64,000 nucleotides of DNA from Pedobacter sp. Leaf170 (GCF_920984665.1 NZ_CAKLBP010000008.1:62001-126000), one strand, 5' to 3'. Numbered from the stretch's first letter, positions 41,282 through 51,062 are shown. Notes: generated by a model from the letters alone, not told the origin. Made by a program: numbers and translations.

Positions 41282-41731
41282 ATGATATCAAATACAATAG
41301 ATCAAGAAATAAAAAAAGCCATGCTGGCTAAAAATGATGCACAATTAAGAGGTTTAAGAGCCATAAAAGCCGCTTTGCTTTTAGCTAAAACCGAAAAAGG
41401 TGCGTCAGAAGAAATTACAGAAGAAACAGAACTGAAAATACTTCAGAAACTGATTAAGCAACGTCGTGAATCGGCAGATATTTATAAGCAGCAAAATAGA
41501 GAAGATTTATATAAAGTAGAGGAAGAGGAGATAGAAGTTATCAATCAATTTCTTCCAAAACAATTGGATAGGGCAGAAGTTGCAACCATCATAGAAGATG
41601 TTATCAAACAATCTGGTGCTACATCAGTTAAAGATATGGGCAAGGTAATGGGTTTAGCAAACAAGGCACTTGCCGGCAAAGCCGATGGTAAATTAATTGC
41701 TGAATTGGTTAAAGAGAAGTTGAACGCATAA
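41282..41731 (+). CDS. GatB/YqeY domain-containing protein
   Basis: The 149-residue protein is a stand-alone YqeY domain: LRGLRAIKAALLLAKTEKG, IKQRRESADIYKQ and VMGLANKALAGKADGKLIAE. The domain is also the C-terminal tRNA-binding part of GatB, so a link to tRNA is likely but undefined for the stand-alone form. Confidence 0.9.
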   Translation: MISNTIDQEIKKAMLAKNDAQLRGLRAIKAALLLAKTEKGASEEITEETELKILQKLIKQRRESADIYKQQNREDLYKVEEEEIEVINQFLPKQLDRAEVATIIEDVIKQSGATSVKDMGKVMGLANKALAGKADGKLIAELVKEKLNA

Positions 41732-41760
41732 AGTTAAGATTCGTTAGTGAAAAAGCTGGA

Positions 41761-41795
41761 TGTTAACTGTAGGCAGTAGAAAGTTGTATGTATTA
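41761..41795. repeat. Weak heptamer phase after yqeY
   Basis: Five units (TGTTAAC, TGTAGGC, AGTAGAA, AGTTGTA, TGTATTA) share only GT at positions 2-3 in 7-bp phase, so this is a marginal example of the arrays seen elsewhere. Confidence 0.3.
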
Positions 41796-41847
41796 CCTAA
41801 CAAACAAGCATCAGAAAGCAGTAAACTAAATTAAAAACGACGATATG

Positions 41848-41878
41848 GGTATAAAGCGAACTGTTTTTATACCGTTTT
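41848..41878 (+). terminator. Possible terminator downstream of yqeY
   Basis: GGTATAAA (41848-41855) pairs with TTTATACC (41866-41873), followed by GTTTTTAATTTT. Confidence 0.5.
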
Positions 41879-41965
41879 TAATTTTATTTCAGAAAAATGC
41901 GGTGTAAATGCCAAAATTTGAATTTACTCTACTAACTTAGTAACACAATACCATCAAATTAATAT

Positions 41966-42730
41966 ATGAACTACCAGGTAATAGAAGAAGAAGGATTTAA
42001 ATACATAGAAGCCGGAAAGGGTGAAACATTGGTGTTGCTGCATGGTTTGATGGGCGAATTAAGCAATTGGGAGCCTGTTTTAGATCGTTTTAAAGATAGA
42101 TACCACGTTGTTGTGCCTATTCTTCCGATTTATGAATTGCCAATTTTAACTTTAGGTGTTAAAGCTTTATCAAGATATCTTCACCGTTTCTTAAAATTTA
42201 AAAATTTAAATCAGGTAGTGCTTATTGGTAATTCTTTAGGCGGTCACGTTGGTTTAGTTTTTACTGCCGCTCATCAAGAGTTTGTGAAAGCTTTAGTGTT
42301 AACAGGTAGTTCTGGCCTTTACGAAAATGCTTTTGGAGGTTCTTTCCCGAGAAGAGAAAGCTACGATTACATAAAAGAAAAAGTAGAATTCACTTTTTAC
42401 GATCCGGCAACGGCTACGAAGGAGTTAGTTGATGATGTTTTCAAAACTGTTAACGATAGGTCGAGAGTAATTAGGATATTAACCATGGCTAAATCGGCGA
42501 TACGCCACAACATGGCTAAAGAATTAACGAAAATAACCATACCGGTATCTTTAATTTGGGGAAAAAATGATAAAGTTACTCCACCAGAGGTGGCAGAAGA
42601 ATTTCATCAGCTATTACCAAACTCAGAATTAAATTGGGTTGATAAATGCGGACATGCCCCAATGATGGAGCATCCTGAAGTATTTAATACATATTTACAA
42701 AAATTTTTAGATAGGATATTATTGAAGTAA
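41966..42730 (+). CDS. Alpha/beta-fold hydrolase
   Basis: The 254-residue protein has LLHGLMGELSNW (oxyanion region), the nucleophile elbow GNSLGGH, an acid in WGKNDKVTPP and the catalytic His in DKCGHAPMMEHP. The substrate cannot be read from sequence. It is the first gene of a tightly packed run with the CBS protein, nadK, DUF6089-like and uppS genes; its stop overlaps the next start by one base. Confidence 0.88.
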   Translation: MNYQVIEEEGFKYIEAGKGETLVLLHGLMGELSNWEPVLDRFKDRYHVVVPILPIYELPILTLGVKALSRYLHRFLKFKNLNQVVLIGNSLGGHVGLVFTAAHQEFVKALVLTGSSGLYENAFGGSFPRRESYDYIKEKVEFTFYDPATATKELVDDVFKTVNDRSRVIRILTMAKSAIRHNMAKELTKITIPVSLIWGKNDKVTPPEVAEEFHQLLPNSELNWVDKCGHAPMMEHPEVFNTYLQKFLDRILLK

Positions 42731-43392
42731 TGTTTGCCGAAGAAATCATATCGAATGCTATACTTCCATTAAAAACTGAAGATACAGTGCAGAAGGCTTT
42801 AAACCGCATGAATGAGTTTAAGCTTAAACATTTGCCTGTGGTTAACGATAATCAGTTTTTAGGCTTGCTTGCAGAAGATGATTTGCTTGAACTGAGAGAT
42901 GCTTCAACCTTAATAAAGGATGCATCTTTTGATTTATTAAATGCTTTCGTTTCTACGAATGCACATACGTACGATGTAATTAAACTACTGAGTACACTAA
43001 AACTTACATCTATCCCGGTTTTAGACGCTCAAAGAAACTATATTGGTTTAATTTCTATAACAAAAATAGTTGATGCAGTTGCCGAGATTTATGCAGTTGC
43101 TGAACCTGGCGGTATTATTGTCCTCGAAATTAGCAACAGAGACAACTCTCTGGCACACATTGCCCAAATTGTGGAAGCCGATAATGCTCAGATTTTATCA
43201 TCGTACGTAAATTCCTTTGAAAATTCTACAAGGTTAGAAGTTACTTTAAAAGTTAACAAAACAGAAATTACTTCATTGGTCGCTTCTTTCGAAAGATATG
43301 ATTACCAGGTAAAAGAAGTTTATAATAATACACAAGTTGATGATGGTTCTCAAGAACGTTATGATTCTTTCATGAACTATTTAAACGTTTAA
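42730..43392 (+). CDS. CBS-domain protein
   Basis: The 220-residue protein has two CBS domains (about 8-55 with LKHLPVVNDNQFLGLLAEDD, and 75-125 with LTSIPVLDAQRNYIGLISI). A C-terminal ACT-like segment follows (GGIIVLEISNRDNSLAHIAQ). CBS pairs bind adenosyl ligands such as AMP, ATP or SAM. It lies directly before nadK, so a role in sensing adenylates or NAD-related pools is possible but unproven. Confidence 0.85.
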   Translation: MFAEEIISNAILPLKTEDTVQKALNRMNEFKLKHLPVVNDNQFLGLLAEDDLLELRDASTLIKDASFDLLNAFVSTNAHTYDVIKLLSTLKLTSIPVLDAQRNYIGLISITKIVDAVAEIYAVAEPGGIIVLEISNRDNSLAHIAQIVEADNAQILSSYVNSFENSTRLEVTLKVNKTEITSLVASFERYDYQVKEVYNNTQVDDGSQERYDSFMNYLNV

Positions 43393-43396
43393 TTTT

Positions 43397-44278
43397 ATGA
43401 GAATTGCAATTTATGGCAGGGACTTTAATGATACCGTTTTGCCTTATGTTCAGGAGGTTTTTAACCATTTAAAAAGTCATAATATTCAGCCGGTTCTTCA
43501 TCATAAATTCAAAAACTCGCTTCACGGTAAAATTAAATTACCAGCTAATACCGTCATTTTTCATAACCATAAAGAACTGAAAGAGCATGCAGATGTTTTA
43601 TTAAGTTTGGGGGGAGATGGAACCTTATTAGATACGCTTTCGCTCATACGCAACTCAGGCATTCCGGTTATTGGTATCAACTTTGGCAGGTTGGGTTTTT
43701 TAGCAAGTATCAATAAAACAGAAATAGAATCGGCGCTAACGGCATTAATAAACGGCGAATACACATTGGATGAGCGTTCTCTTTTGCGTTTAGAATCTGA
43801 GAATGGCTTATTTGGTGAAGAGAACTTTGCTTTAAACGACATCACCATCCACCGTAGGGATAATTCGGCAATGATGATTATCCATGCAAAAATGAATAAT
43901 GAATATATTAATTCATATTGGGCAGATGGATTAATCATAGCAACGCCAACTGGTTCTACGGCATATTCACTAAGCTGCGGTGGCCCCATTATTTATCCCG
44001 ATTCAAGAAATTTTGTGGTTACACCGATTGCTCCGCATAACCTTAATGTAAGACCTGTGGTTTTGCCTGATAGTAGTTCTTTATCATTTGAAGTAGAAGC
44101 AAGAGAATCGAAATTTTTAGTTTCTTGTGATAGCAGGACAGTCACTGTTGAGCGTTCGGTAAAAATATCGATTAAAAAAGCTGATTTTTGCGTTAATCTT
44201 ATCCGACTTAACAATGAAACTTATTTAAACACGTTAAGGAATAAATTATTATGGGGCATTGATACCCGTAACTATTAA
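43397..44278 (+). CDS. nadK: NAD kinase
   Basis: The 293-residue enzyme phosphorylates NAD to NADP. It has the GGDGTLLDT motif (72-80), INFGRLGFLA, the NDITIHRR segment and the TPTGSTAYSLSCGGPII loop. Length is normal. It begins four bases after the CBS gene and ends two bases before the next gene, so it is part of one transcript. Confidence 0.96.
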   Translation: MRIAIYGRDFNDTVLPYVQEVFNHLKSHNIQPVLHHKFKNSLHGKIKLPANTVIFHNHKELKEHADVLLSLGGDGTLLDTLSLIRNSGIPVIGINFGRLGFLASINKTEIESALTALINGEYTLDERSLLRLESENGLFGEENFALNDITIHRRDNSAMMIIHAKMNNEYINSYWADGLIIATPTGSTAYSLSCGGPIIYPDSRNFVVTPIAPHNLNVRPVVLPDSSSLSFEVEARESKFLVSCDSRTVTVERSVKISIKKADFCVNLIRLNNETYLNTLRNKLLWGIDTRNY

Positions 44279-44280
44279 GT

Positions 44281-45072
44281 ATGACGCTGAACCGACTACC
44301 CTTTATCATCCTATTCACAATTATAACTCAATTTGCAAAGGCACAGTATTTTGCCACTTGGGAAGTTGGCGTGCAGGCAGGAGGCGCTGGTTACATGGGC
44401 GATCTGAATCAAAACAACCCGCTCCAGCTAAGTGGTTTCAATGGCGGGCTATTTGTAAAACGTAATTTTAATGCATATTTAGGTGTTAGAGCGATGTATA
44501 CTTATGGCCGTATCGGCGCCAGTGATGCTAATTCCAGCAACCAACAATTTGTAGAACGTAATTTAAAATTTAATACAACTTTAAACGAGGGCGCTGCAAT
44601 AATCGATTTTAATTTCTTTGATTATGCTATAAATGGCGGAAACAGGAGATTTACGCCTTATTTATTTGCCGGTGCCGGTTTTGTAAATTTTAAACCAAGC
44701 GTTAAATATAACGGCGAAAAATATAGGTTGGATTATATCAATACAGAAAATCTGCCAAACGGATATAGAAACACGGTATTAACTATTCCTTATGGTGGCG
44801 GCATAAAATACAATTATAAAGATACCTGGAGCATATTTACAGAGATTGGTTATCGAACTGCGTTTACCGATTATCTGGATGATGTTAGCGGCGTTTATCC
44901 ATCTGAACAGGTTTATGTAGGCAATCCACCGCTCAATTTAAGTGATCCATCAATCACTCAAATAGGTGCACCGGGTACACAAAGAGGAGATTTTAGAAAA
45001 AGGGACACTTATCTATTTGTTAGTGTTGGCATATCTTTTACCTTTGTATCCTCAAAATGCTATTCCTTTTAA
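44281..45072 (+). CDS. DUF6089-like outer-membrane barrel protein
   Basis: The 263-residue protein has a signal peptide ending KAQ and a beta-barrel pattern beginning WEVGVQAGGAGYMGDLNQNN. The chain is rich in alternating aromatic residues and ends VGISFTFVSSKCYSF. A protein of this kind between nadK and uppS is common in Bacteroidota (DUF6089). It probably sits in the outer membrane; function is unknown. Confidence 0.75.
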   Translation: MTLNRLPFIILFTIITQFAKAQYFATWEVGVQAGGAGYMGDLNQNNPLQLSGFNGGLFVKRNFNAYLGVRAMYTYGRIGASDANSSNQQFVERNLKFNTTLNEGAAIIDFNFFDYAINGGNRRFTPYLFAGAGFVNFKPSVKYNGEKYRLDYINTENLPNGYRNTVLTIPYGGGIKYNYKDTWSIFTEIGYRTAFTDYLDDVSGVYPSEQVYVGNPPLNLSDPSITQIGAPGTQRGDFRKRDTYLFVSVGISFTFVSSKCYSF

Positions 45073-45091
45073 GCTGATTTTGACATAATTA

Positions 45092-45832
45092 ATGGGATTT
45101 AAAGAACAAATAGATTATAATCGCCTGCCAAAACACATCGCCGTAATCATGGATGGTAACGGTCGTTGGGCAAAAGGCCAGGGTAAAATGCGGGTTTTCG
45201 GTCACGAGCAAGGTGTATTATCTGTAAAAGATATTGTAGAAGGTTGCGTAGAAGTTGGTATCGAATACTTAACACTTTATGCTTTTTCTACAGAAAACTG
45301 GAGCCGCCCGAAAGAGGAGGTTGATGCTTTAATGCAAATTCTTATCTCTACGATAAATAAGGAAACCGAAACCTTAAACAAAAATAACGTAAAGTTAAAT
45401 GCCATCGGTAACATCGAATCACTTCCGCAAGAATGTATAAATGATTTGAAAGAGGCGATGGATAAAACGGCTCACAACGAAAAATGTACTTTAACGCTTG
45501 CATTAAGTTACAGCTCCAAATGGGAGATTGTTAATGCGGCAAAGAAAATTGCTGTAGCGGTTAAAGATGGCGAGCTTGATATTAATGATATTAATGAAGA
45601 TCTTTTCTCATCACAATTAACAACTGTATCTATCCCTGATCCGGAATTGATGATAAGAACCAGCGGCGAACATCGCATAAGCAATTACCTGCTTTGGCAA
45701 ATGGCCTACACAGAGTTTTATTTCACTGATGTTTTATGGCCCGATTTCAGAAGAGAAAATCTTTTTGAGGCGATAGTTGACTATCAAAAACGCGAACGTC
45801 GTTTCGGTAAAATTAGCGAACAATTAAACTAA
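45092..45832 (+). CDS. uppS: Isoprenyl (undecaprenyl diphosphate) synthase
   Basis: The 246-residue enzyme makes the C55 lipid carrier used for peptidoglycan and O-antigen. It carries HIAVIMDGNGRWAKGQG with the Mg-binding Asp21, LTLYAFSTENWSRP and the C-terminal IRTSGEHRISNYLLWQ. Its placement before bamA matches other Bacteroidota. Confidence 0.96.
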   Translation: MGFKEQIDYNRLPKHIAVIMDGNGRWAKGQGKMRVFGHEQGVLSVKDIVEGCVEVGIEYLTLYAFSTENWSRPKEEVDALMQILISTINKETETLNKNNVKLNAIGNIESLPQECINDLKEAMDKTAHNEKCTLTLALSYSSKWEIVNAAKKIAVAVKDGELDINDINEDLFSSQLTTVSIPDPELMIRTSGEHRISNYLLWQMAYTEFYFTDVLWPDFRRENLFEAIVDYQKRERRFGKISEQLN

Positions 45833-45929
45833 TTTTTCTTTTAACACTTTTTAACAAGGGTTTAAACTAACTTAGCCCCACTTTTATACGATAAATGTAA
45901 CCACGCAAAAGGCATAAAAAGTAAAGCAA

Positions 45930-45944
45930 TTTTGCTAAGCAAAA
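45930..45944. promoter_or_regulatory. Perfect 15-bp palindrome in the bamA promoter
   Basis: TTTTGCT A AGCAAAA is a perfect inverted repeat ending 6 bp before the candidate -7 box, so a bound protein would block or position RNA polymerase. The regulator is unknown. Confidence 0.4.
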
Positions 45945-45950
45945 CATTGT

Positions 45951-45958
45951 TACCTTCG
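45951..45958 (+). promoter_or_regulatory. Candidate -7 element for bamA (TACCTTCG)
   Basis: One mismatch to TAnnTTTG; 26 bp before the ATG at 45985. A TTTG at 45931-45934 could serve as -33 box with a 16-bp gap. Confidence 0.4.
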
Positions 45959-45984
45959 TGGCCATTACTGAACAAATTATTTTA

Positions 45985-48531
45985 ATGAAAAGAATATTTC
46001 AAGTTTTACTCCTGTTATGTTTAGCCGCTCCGGCCTTTGCCCAAATTCGTCCGCAAACCCAGGCTCCTGTAACCCCTACTTTAAAAGTTGGTAACCTGGA
46101 TTTAGATTACTTTAGTCCAAAGGAGTTTATTATTGGAGGTACAAAAATTACCGGAACCGAATATTTGGATAAAGAAGTGCTAATTACACTTTCTAAATTA
46201 ACCAAAGGTGATAAAATAGTTTTACCAGGTGAGGCAACGGCTGATGCAATTAAAACGCTTTGGGCCCAAGGTTTGTTTGATGATGTAAAATTAAATATCG
46301 AAAAGTTTGTTCAGGATTCTGTTTTCTTCGAAATTGAAGTAGTAGAACGCCCTCGTTTAAGCTCTATTGAATTAAAAGGTGTTCGTAAATCTGAAAAAAC
46401 TGCAATTCAGGAAAAATTAAATGATAAAACGGGTAAAATTGTAAACGATAACTTATACAATACTACCTCAGCAATTGCTAAAAAGTATTTATTGGATAAG
46501 GGTTATTTCTTTACTAAAATAGATTATACAACACGTAAAGACCCAAATACTGAAAATAGCGTAATACTTGTGGCCAATATTGATAAAGGTAGCAGGGTTA
46601 AAGTGCAGCATATAGATTTTACCGGCAACAAAGATTTTAAAGCAGCTAAGCTTAGAAAATATTTGAAAAACCCTAAGCAATTTGCCTGGTGGCGTTTTTG
46701 GGGTTCGGGTAAATTCAGTAAAGAAAAATACGAAGAGAATAAAGTGAAAATGATAGCCAAATTGCACGAAAAAGGCTATCGCGATGCTGAACTTTTAAAG
46801 GATAGCATTTATCAGTACAACAATAAAAAGGTAAATATTAAAATGGATATTTACGAAGGTAAAAAATACTATTTTGGTAATGTAACCTGGGCTGGTAATG
46901 CAATTTACACAACCGATGTTTTAAACAGAGTACTTTCAATTACCAAAGGTGATGTATTTAGCGAAGATAAATTAGATAAAAAAATTAATGGTGGCGGTGA
47001 AAACGGTGGAGATATTAACAGCTTATACACCGATAACGGTTATTTAACTTTCAACATAGACCCGGTTCAAACTAAAATTTACAATGATACTGTTGATGTT
47101 GAAATGCGTATTTATGAAGGTCCGCAGTACACCAACAATCGTATAACTTTAAAAGGAAATACCATTACTAATGATAAGGTTGTTTTACGTGAAATTCGTA
47201 CCAAGCCCGGACAAAAATTTAGTAAAAGTGATTTAATTCGTACCGTACGTGAAATTGGTCAGCTAGGAAACTTTGATGAACAAAAAACAGTTCCAACACC
47301 TCGTCCTAACCCTGCTGATGGTACAGTAGATATTGAATATGCAGTAGAAGAAAAACCTTCAGATCAGATTGAGTTATCAGGTGGTTTTGGTGGTGGCCGT
47401 ATCATTGGTACTTTAGGTTTAACCTTTAATAACTTTTCATTAAGAAATTTATTTAACTTAAAAGCTTACAAACCTCTACCAAAGGGCGATGGCCAAAAAT
47501 TAAGTTTACGTGGACAAACCAATGGTAAGTTTTATCAATCGTACAGCTTCTCATTCTCTCAACCATGGTTCGGTGGCGAGAAACCTGTTAGTTTTGGTGT
47601 AAGTGCATTTACTTCATTGCAATCTAGCGGTATCGGAGATTCGAGTAATCCTAACTACTTTAAAATTCGTTTAAATGGTGTTACGGTAAGTTTGGGTAGA
47701 AGATTAAACTGGCCAGATAACTATTTCCAGTTAAGTCATGCGGTAAGTTTGCAACAATACGTTCTTCAAAATTATCCTGGATTTTTATTTAGCACTGGTA
47801 CTTCTTACAACTTAAACTTATCGCAAGAGATAAGCCGAGATTCAAGAGATTCGCCAATCTTTCCCATGTCTGGTTCATTTATCCGTTTTACAGTTCAGGC
47901 TACACCGCCATATTCTTTATTTAATGGCGTTAACTATGCTACAGCATCTGATAAAACAAAATACAGATTTACTGAATACCATAAGTGGAAGTTTGATTCA
48001 CAATGGTATCAGCGTGTAGGTGGTCAGTTTGTAATTAAAGCACAGGCACAATTTGGTTTCTTAGGTCAATATACTGCGGCAACTGGTCAATCGGCATTTG
48101 AGCGTTTCAAATTAGGTGGCGATGGTATGCAAGGTTTCGACTTTTTACAAGGTTCAGAATTAATCGCGATGCGTGGTTATGCAAATAATACAGTTATCCC
48201 GGTAGGTTCAAATCCAAGTATTGCGCAATCGTCTGGTAGCCCGATTTACACTAAATATGTATTAGAAGCACGTTACCCGGTAATTAAAAGCCAGCAAGCA
48301 ACAGCCTTTGTTTTAGCATTTGCAGAAGGTGGTAATACCTGGAACAGATTTAGCGATTTTAATCCGTTTAACATCAGAAGGTCAGTTGGTGTTGGCGCTC
48401 GTATATTCTTACCTATTTTCGGTTTGTTAGGTATTGATTATGGTTATGGCTTTGATAATATCCCAGGTTTACCTTCATCAAACAAAGGCCAGTTCCACTT
48501 TAGTATCGCACAACAATTAGGTGGATTTTAA
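45985..48531 (+). CDS. bamA: Outer-membrane protein assembly factor BamA
   Basis: From the ATG at 45985 (848 residues) the protein starts with signal peptide MKRIFQVLLLLCLAAPAFAQ; the frame to 45958 uses GTG in the -7 box. POTRA-type repeats fill about residues 30-435 (for example SSIELKGVRKSEKTAIQEKL and KVQHIDFTGNKDFKAAKLRK). The Omp85 barrel follows, with the conserved lid motif in FKLGGDGMQGFD. BamA inserts beta-barrel proteins into the outer membrane. Two Skp-like chaperone genes follow. Confidence 0.95.
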   Translation: MKRIFQVLLLLCLAAPAFAQIRPQTQAPVTPTLKVGNLDLDYFSPKEFIIGGTKITGTEYLDKEVLITLSKLTKGDKIVLPGEATADAIKTLWAQGLFDDVKLNIEKFVQDSVFFEIEVVERPRLSSIELKGVRKSEKTAIQEKLNDKTGKIVNDNLYNTTSAIAKKYLLDKGYFFTKIDYTTRKDPNTENSVILVANIDKGSRVKVQHIDFTGNKDFKAAKLRKYLKNPKQFAWWRFWGSGKFSKEKYEENKVKMIAKLHEKGYRDAELLKDSIYQYNNKKVNIKMDIYEGKKYYFGNVTWAGNAIYTTDVLNRVLSITKGDVFSEDKLDKKINGGGENGGDINSLYTDNGYLTFNIDPVQTKIYNDTVDVEMRIYEGPQYTNNRITLKGNTITNDKVVLREIRTKPGQKFSKSDLIRTVREIGQLGNFDEQKTVPTPRPNPADGTVDIEYAVEEKPSDQIELSGGFGGGRIIGTLGLTFNNFSLRNLFNLKAYKPLPKGDGQKLSLRGQTNGKFYQSYSFSFSQPWFGGEKPVSFGVSAFTSLQSSGIGDSSNPNYFKIRLNGVTVSLGRRLNWPDNYFQLSHAVSLQQYVLQNYPGFLFSTGTSYNLNLSQEISRDSRDSPIFPMSGSFIRFTVQATPPYSLFNGVNYATASDKTKYRFTEYHKWKFDSQWYQRVGGQFVIKAQAQFGFLGQYTAATGQSAFERFKLGGDGMQGFDFLQGSELIAMRGYANNTVIPVGSNPSIAQSSGSPIYTKYVLEARYPVIKSQQATAFVLAFAEGGNTWNRFSDFNPFNIRRSVGVGARIFLPIFGLLGIDYGYGFDNIPGLPSSNKGQFHFSIAQQLGGF

Positions 48532-48633
48532 TTGATAATCATTAAAAAAATAATTAATTATGCAATAAAACATTATAAGTTGAGTTTATACATGGCCTAG
48601 TTTTTGCAAAGAATAATAAAACACCACACACAA

Positions 48634-49164
48634 ATGAAAAAATATTTTTTAATCGCATTTTTACTTTGCACAACTTTTGGCGCTTTTGCCCAAAAGTTTG
48701 CTTATGTAGATACCGAGTATATTCTTAAGCACATGCCGGAATATAAATCGGCTTTGAGCCAACTGGAAGTGGCATCAAAACAATGGCAACAACAAGTTGA
48801 CCAAAACTTCGGCGAAATTGATAAGATGTATAAGGCTTATCAGGCTGATCAGGTTTTATTAACTGATGATATGCGCAAACGCCGTGAAAATGAAATTATC
48901 GAAAAGGAAAAAGCTGCAAAAGAATTTCAACGCCAAAAATTTGGACCAGACGGAGATTTATTTCAGAGCAGAATTAAGTTAATTAAACCAGTACAGGATA
49001 AAGTTGCTGATGCTATTAAGCAGATTGCAAAGGCGAAATTTTTAGATTTTATCTTTGATAAAAGCAGCGAAGCTACCATGATGATTTACGCCAGCAGCAG
49101 TTATGATGTTAGTAATGATGTTATTGTAAAATTAGGTTACAAACCAGGGGCTGCAAAAAATTAG
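48634..49164 (+). CDS. OmpH/Skp-family periplasmic chaperone, copy 1
   Basis: The ATG at 48634 gives 176 residues with signal peptide ending GAFAQ; the frame to 48604 uses TTG. The mature chain starts KFAYVDTEYILKHMPEY, the OmpH pattern, and has a long charged coiled coil (about 45-120), forming the arms of a Skp trimer. It carries unfolded outer-membrane proteins to BamA. Confidence 0.9.
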   Translation: MKKYFLIAFLLCTTFGAFAQKFAYVDTEYILKHMPEYKSALSQLEVASKQWQQQVDQNFGEIDKMYKAYQADQVLLTDDMRKRRENEIIEKEKAAKEFQRQKFGPDGDLFQSRIKLIKPVQDKVADAIKQIAKAKFLDFIFDKSSEATMMIYASSSYDVSNDVIVKLGYKPGAAKN

Positions 49165-49222
49165 TATATTCGCCCTCGAAAAATTAGGAAAAACAATTAA
49201 AAAAATAAAAAGTAAAATAGAA

Positions 49223-49801
49223 ATGAGAAAGTTAATTAACGTATTCTTTGTAGCAGCAGGTTTATTGTTTACAGCGAATATGGCAAATGCACAGCAAAAG
49301 ATTGGTCACGTAAATTCTGAAGAGGTATTTGCAAACTTACCTGAATCTAAAACAGCACAAACTACTTTAGAAAACTTAAGCAAAACTAAGCAAGCTGAAA
49401 TAGATGTGATGATTAAAGAATATCAATCTAAATTAACTGCAGCACAAGCTAAAGAAAAAACTCGTAGCGAAGCAAATAAAGAAACAGTTGATAAAGAATT
49501 ACAAACAGCTGCAACTGAATTACAAGATTTACAAAAACGTATTGGCGATGCTCAAACTAAAGCTCAACAAGATTTAGGTAACAAACAAGCTGAATTAATT
49601 CAGCCAATTAATACTAAAGTAGCTAGCGCAGTAAATGCTGTTGCTAAAGAAAAAGGTTTAGCTTATGTTTTTGATACCGCAAACGGACAAGGTGGTAACA
49701 ATTTAATTTTCTGGGATGGTGGTGATGATATTACTGCTGCTGTGAAAACTAAATTAGGTATTTCTGCAACTGCAGCAAAACCAGCGGCACCAAAAAAATA
49801 A
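49223..49801 (+). CDS. OmpH/Skp-family periplasmic chaperone, copy 2
   Basis: This 192-residue paralogue has a signal peptide ending NANAQ and the start KIGHVNSEEVFANLPES. A coiled coil rich in Ala, Gln and Lys (about 45-130) follows, then a KGLAYVFDTANGQGG C-terminal core. It is 58 bp after copy 1, and tandem Skp genes after bamA are usual in this phylum. The C-terminal tail is Ala/Pro/Lys-rich. A strong terminator follows. Confidence 0.92.
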   Translation: MRKLINVFFVAAGLLFTANMANAQQKIGHVNSEEVFANLPESKTAQTTLENLSKTKQAEIDVMIKEYQSKLTAAQAKEKTRSEANKETVDKELQTAATELQDLQKRIGDAQTKAQQDLGNKQAELIQPINTKVASAVNAVAKEKGLAYVFDTANGQGGNNLIFWDGGDDITAAVKTKLGISATAAKPAAPKK

Positions 49802-49842
49802 AATATTAGCCGGGAGTTTAATGCTCTTGCTAAGTAAATTAT

Positions 49843-49880
49843 AAAACGGAATTAAGTTTAACTTAATTCCGTTTTTTTTT
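49843..49880 (+). terminator. Rho-independent terminator after the bamA-skp cluster
   Basis: A 14-bp stem (AAAACGGAATTAAG / CTTAATTCCGTTTT) with a 5-base loop is followed by a long T-run. Confidence 0.9.
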
Positions 49881-49911
49881 TTGTTCGGTAATGCAAGATT
49901 AATTGTGATTT

Positions 49912-49937
49912 CGTCATTGCGAGGTACGAAGCAATCT
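49912..49937 (+). repeat. REP-type intergenic element, copy B
   Basis: Matches copies A and C over 26 bases with one change (GAGGTACGAAGC instead of GAGGCACGAAGC). Confidence 0.8.
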
Positions 49938-50066
49938 CAATAAGAGATTTACTTTATGCTAAAAAGATAGGTTCTTATCTCGCATTAATGGTTGAGCATA
50001 CATTTGCTTTGATAGAAAAATATTGCAACTTTACAATGTCTTTAACATTCCAACATTAATCAATAC

Positions 50067-50885
50067 ATGCAACAATCCTCACCAATAGGTATTTTCGATT
50101 CAGGATATGGCGGATTAACAGTCTTTCGTTCCATTGCAGAAAAGCTTCCGGATTACGACTATATTTATTTGGGTGATAATGCCCGTTCGCCATACGGCGA
50201 CCATTCCTTTGATACGATATATCGTTACACATTAGAATGTGTTGAATGGCTCTTTGCGAAAGGCTGTAAGCTTGTTATCTTGGCCTGCAATACCGCATCA
50301 GCGAAGGCATTGCGAACCATTCAACAAAAAGATTTACCTTCAAGATATCCCGATAGGAGGGTATTGGGTGTCATCCGCCCAACAGCAGAAGTTATTGGAA
50401 CATTTACAACAAGCAAAAATGTTGGTGTTATGGGTACGCGTGGAACGATAAATTCAGAATCTTATCTGCTTGAGATTAATAAGTTTTTCCCCGATGTTAA
50501 AGTTTACCAGCAAGCTTGCCCAATGTGGGTGCCATTGATTGAGAATAATGAACACCTGCAAGCCGGAGCAGATTTTTTTATTAAAGAATATAAAGATGCC
50601 TTAATGGCTCAATCGCCACAAATTGACTGTGTATTATTGGCTTGTACACATTATCCTTTATTAATGCCAAAGTTGAGAACTACCTTTCCGGATTACATCA
50701 ATATTTTAACGCAAGGCGAAATTGTTGCAGAAAGCCTGGCAGATTATTTAGACAGGCATCCTGAGATAGCAGAAAAGCTCGCAAAAACCAAACAAAAACT
50801 ATTTTATACTAGTGGCGATTGTGAGGTATTTGATAAAAATGCTTCAATATTTTTTGGAGATGAATTAAAGTCTGCCAAAATGTAG
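50067..50885 (+). CDS. murI: Glutamate racemase
   Basis: The 272-residue enzyme makes D-glutamate for peptidoglycan. It begins IGIFDSGYGGLTVF with catalytic Asp11, and has the two catalytic cysteines Cys74 in LACNTASA and Cys193 in LLACTHYPLL. Length is typical. It follows the envelope cluster but is separated from it by a terminator and a REP-type element. Confidence 0.96.
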   Translation: MQQSSPIGIFDSGYGGLTVFRSIAEKLPDYDYIYLGDNARSPYGDHSFDTIYRYTLECVEWLFAKGCKLVILACNTASAKALRTIQQKDLPSRYPDRRVLGVIRPTAEVIGTFTTSKNVGVMGTRGTINSESYLLEINKFFPDVKVYQQACPMWVPLIENNEHLQAGADFFIKEYKDALMAQSPQIDCVLLACTHYPLLMPKLRTTFPDYINILTQGEIVAESLADYLDRHPEIAEKLAKTKQKLFYTSGDCEVFDKNASIFFGDELKSAKM

Positions 50886-51054
50886 ATAATCCTTCCTTTC
50901 GCTTTAAGATACTCGGTTAAGCTGAATAAAAGGACGGCTTCTCCATTAATTTCACACAATCCATTTATATTAAGTTAACGTCGGGTTTATCCCAAATTAA
51001 CTCCATTGTGACAAAAGAAAACATTTTTGTTTAGGTTGTGAATATTTAAAAGGA

Positions 51055-51062
51055 TAACTTTG
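51055..51062 (+). promoter_or_regulatory. Candidate -7 element for the PurF-like gene (TAACTTTG)
   Basis: An exact TAnnTTTG match; a TTG at 51036-51038 is 16 bp upstream. The next ATG is at 51081. Confidence 0.5.

Noticed and set aside
43561..43989. 142-residue minus-strand frame inside nadK
   Set aside because: It is antisense to a clear NAD kinase, has no family features, and is an expected by-product of codon use.
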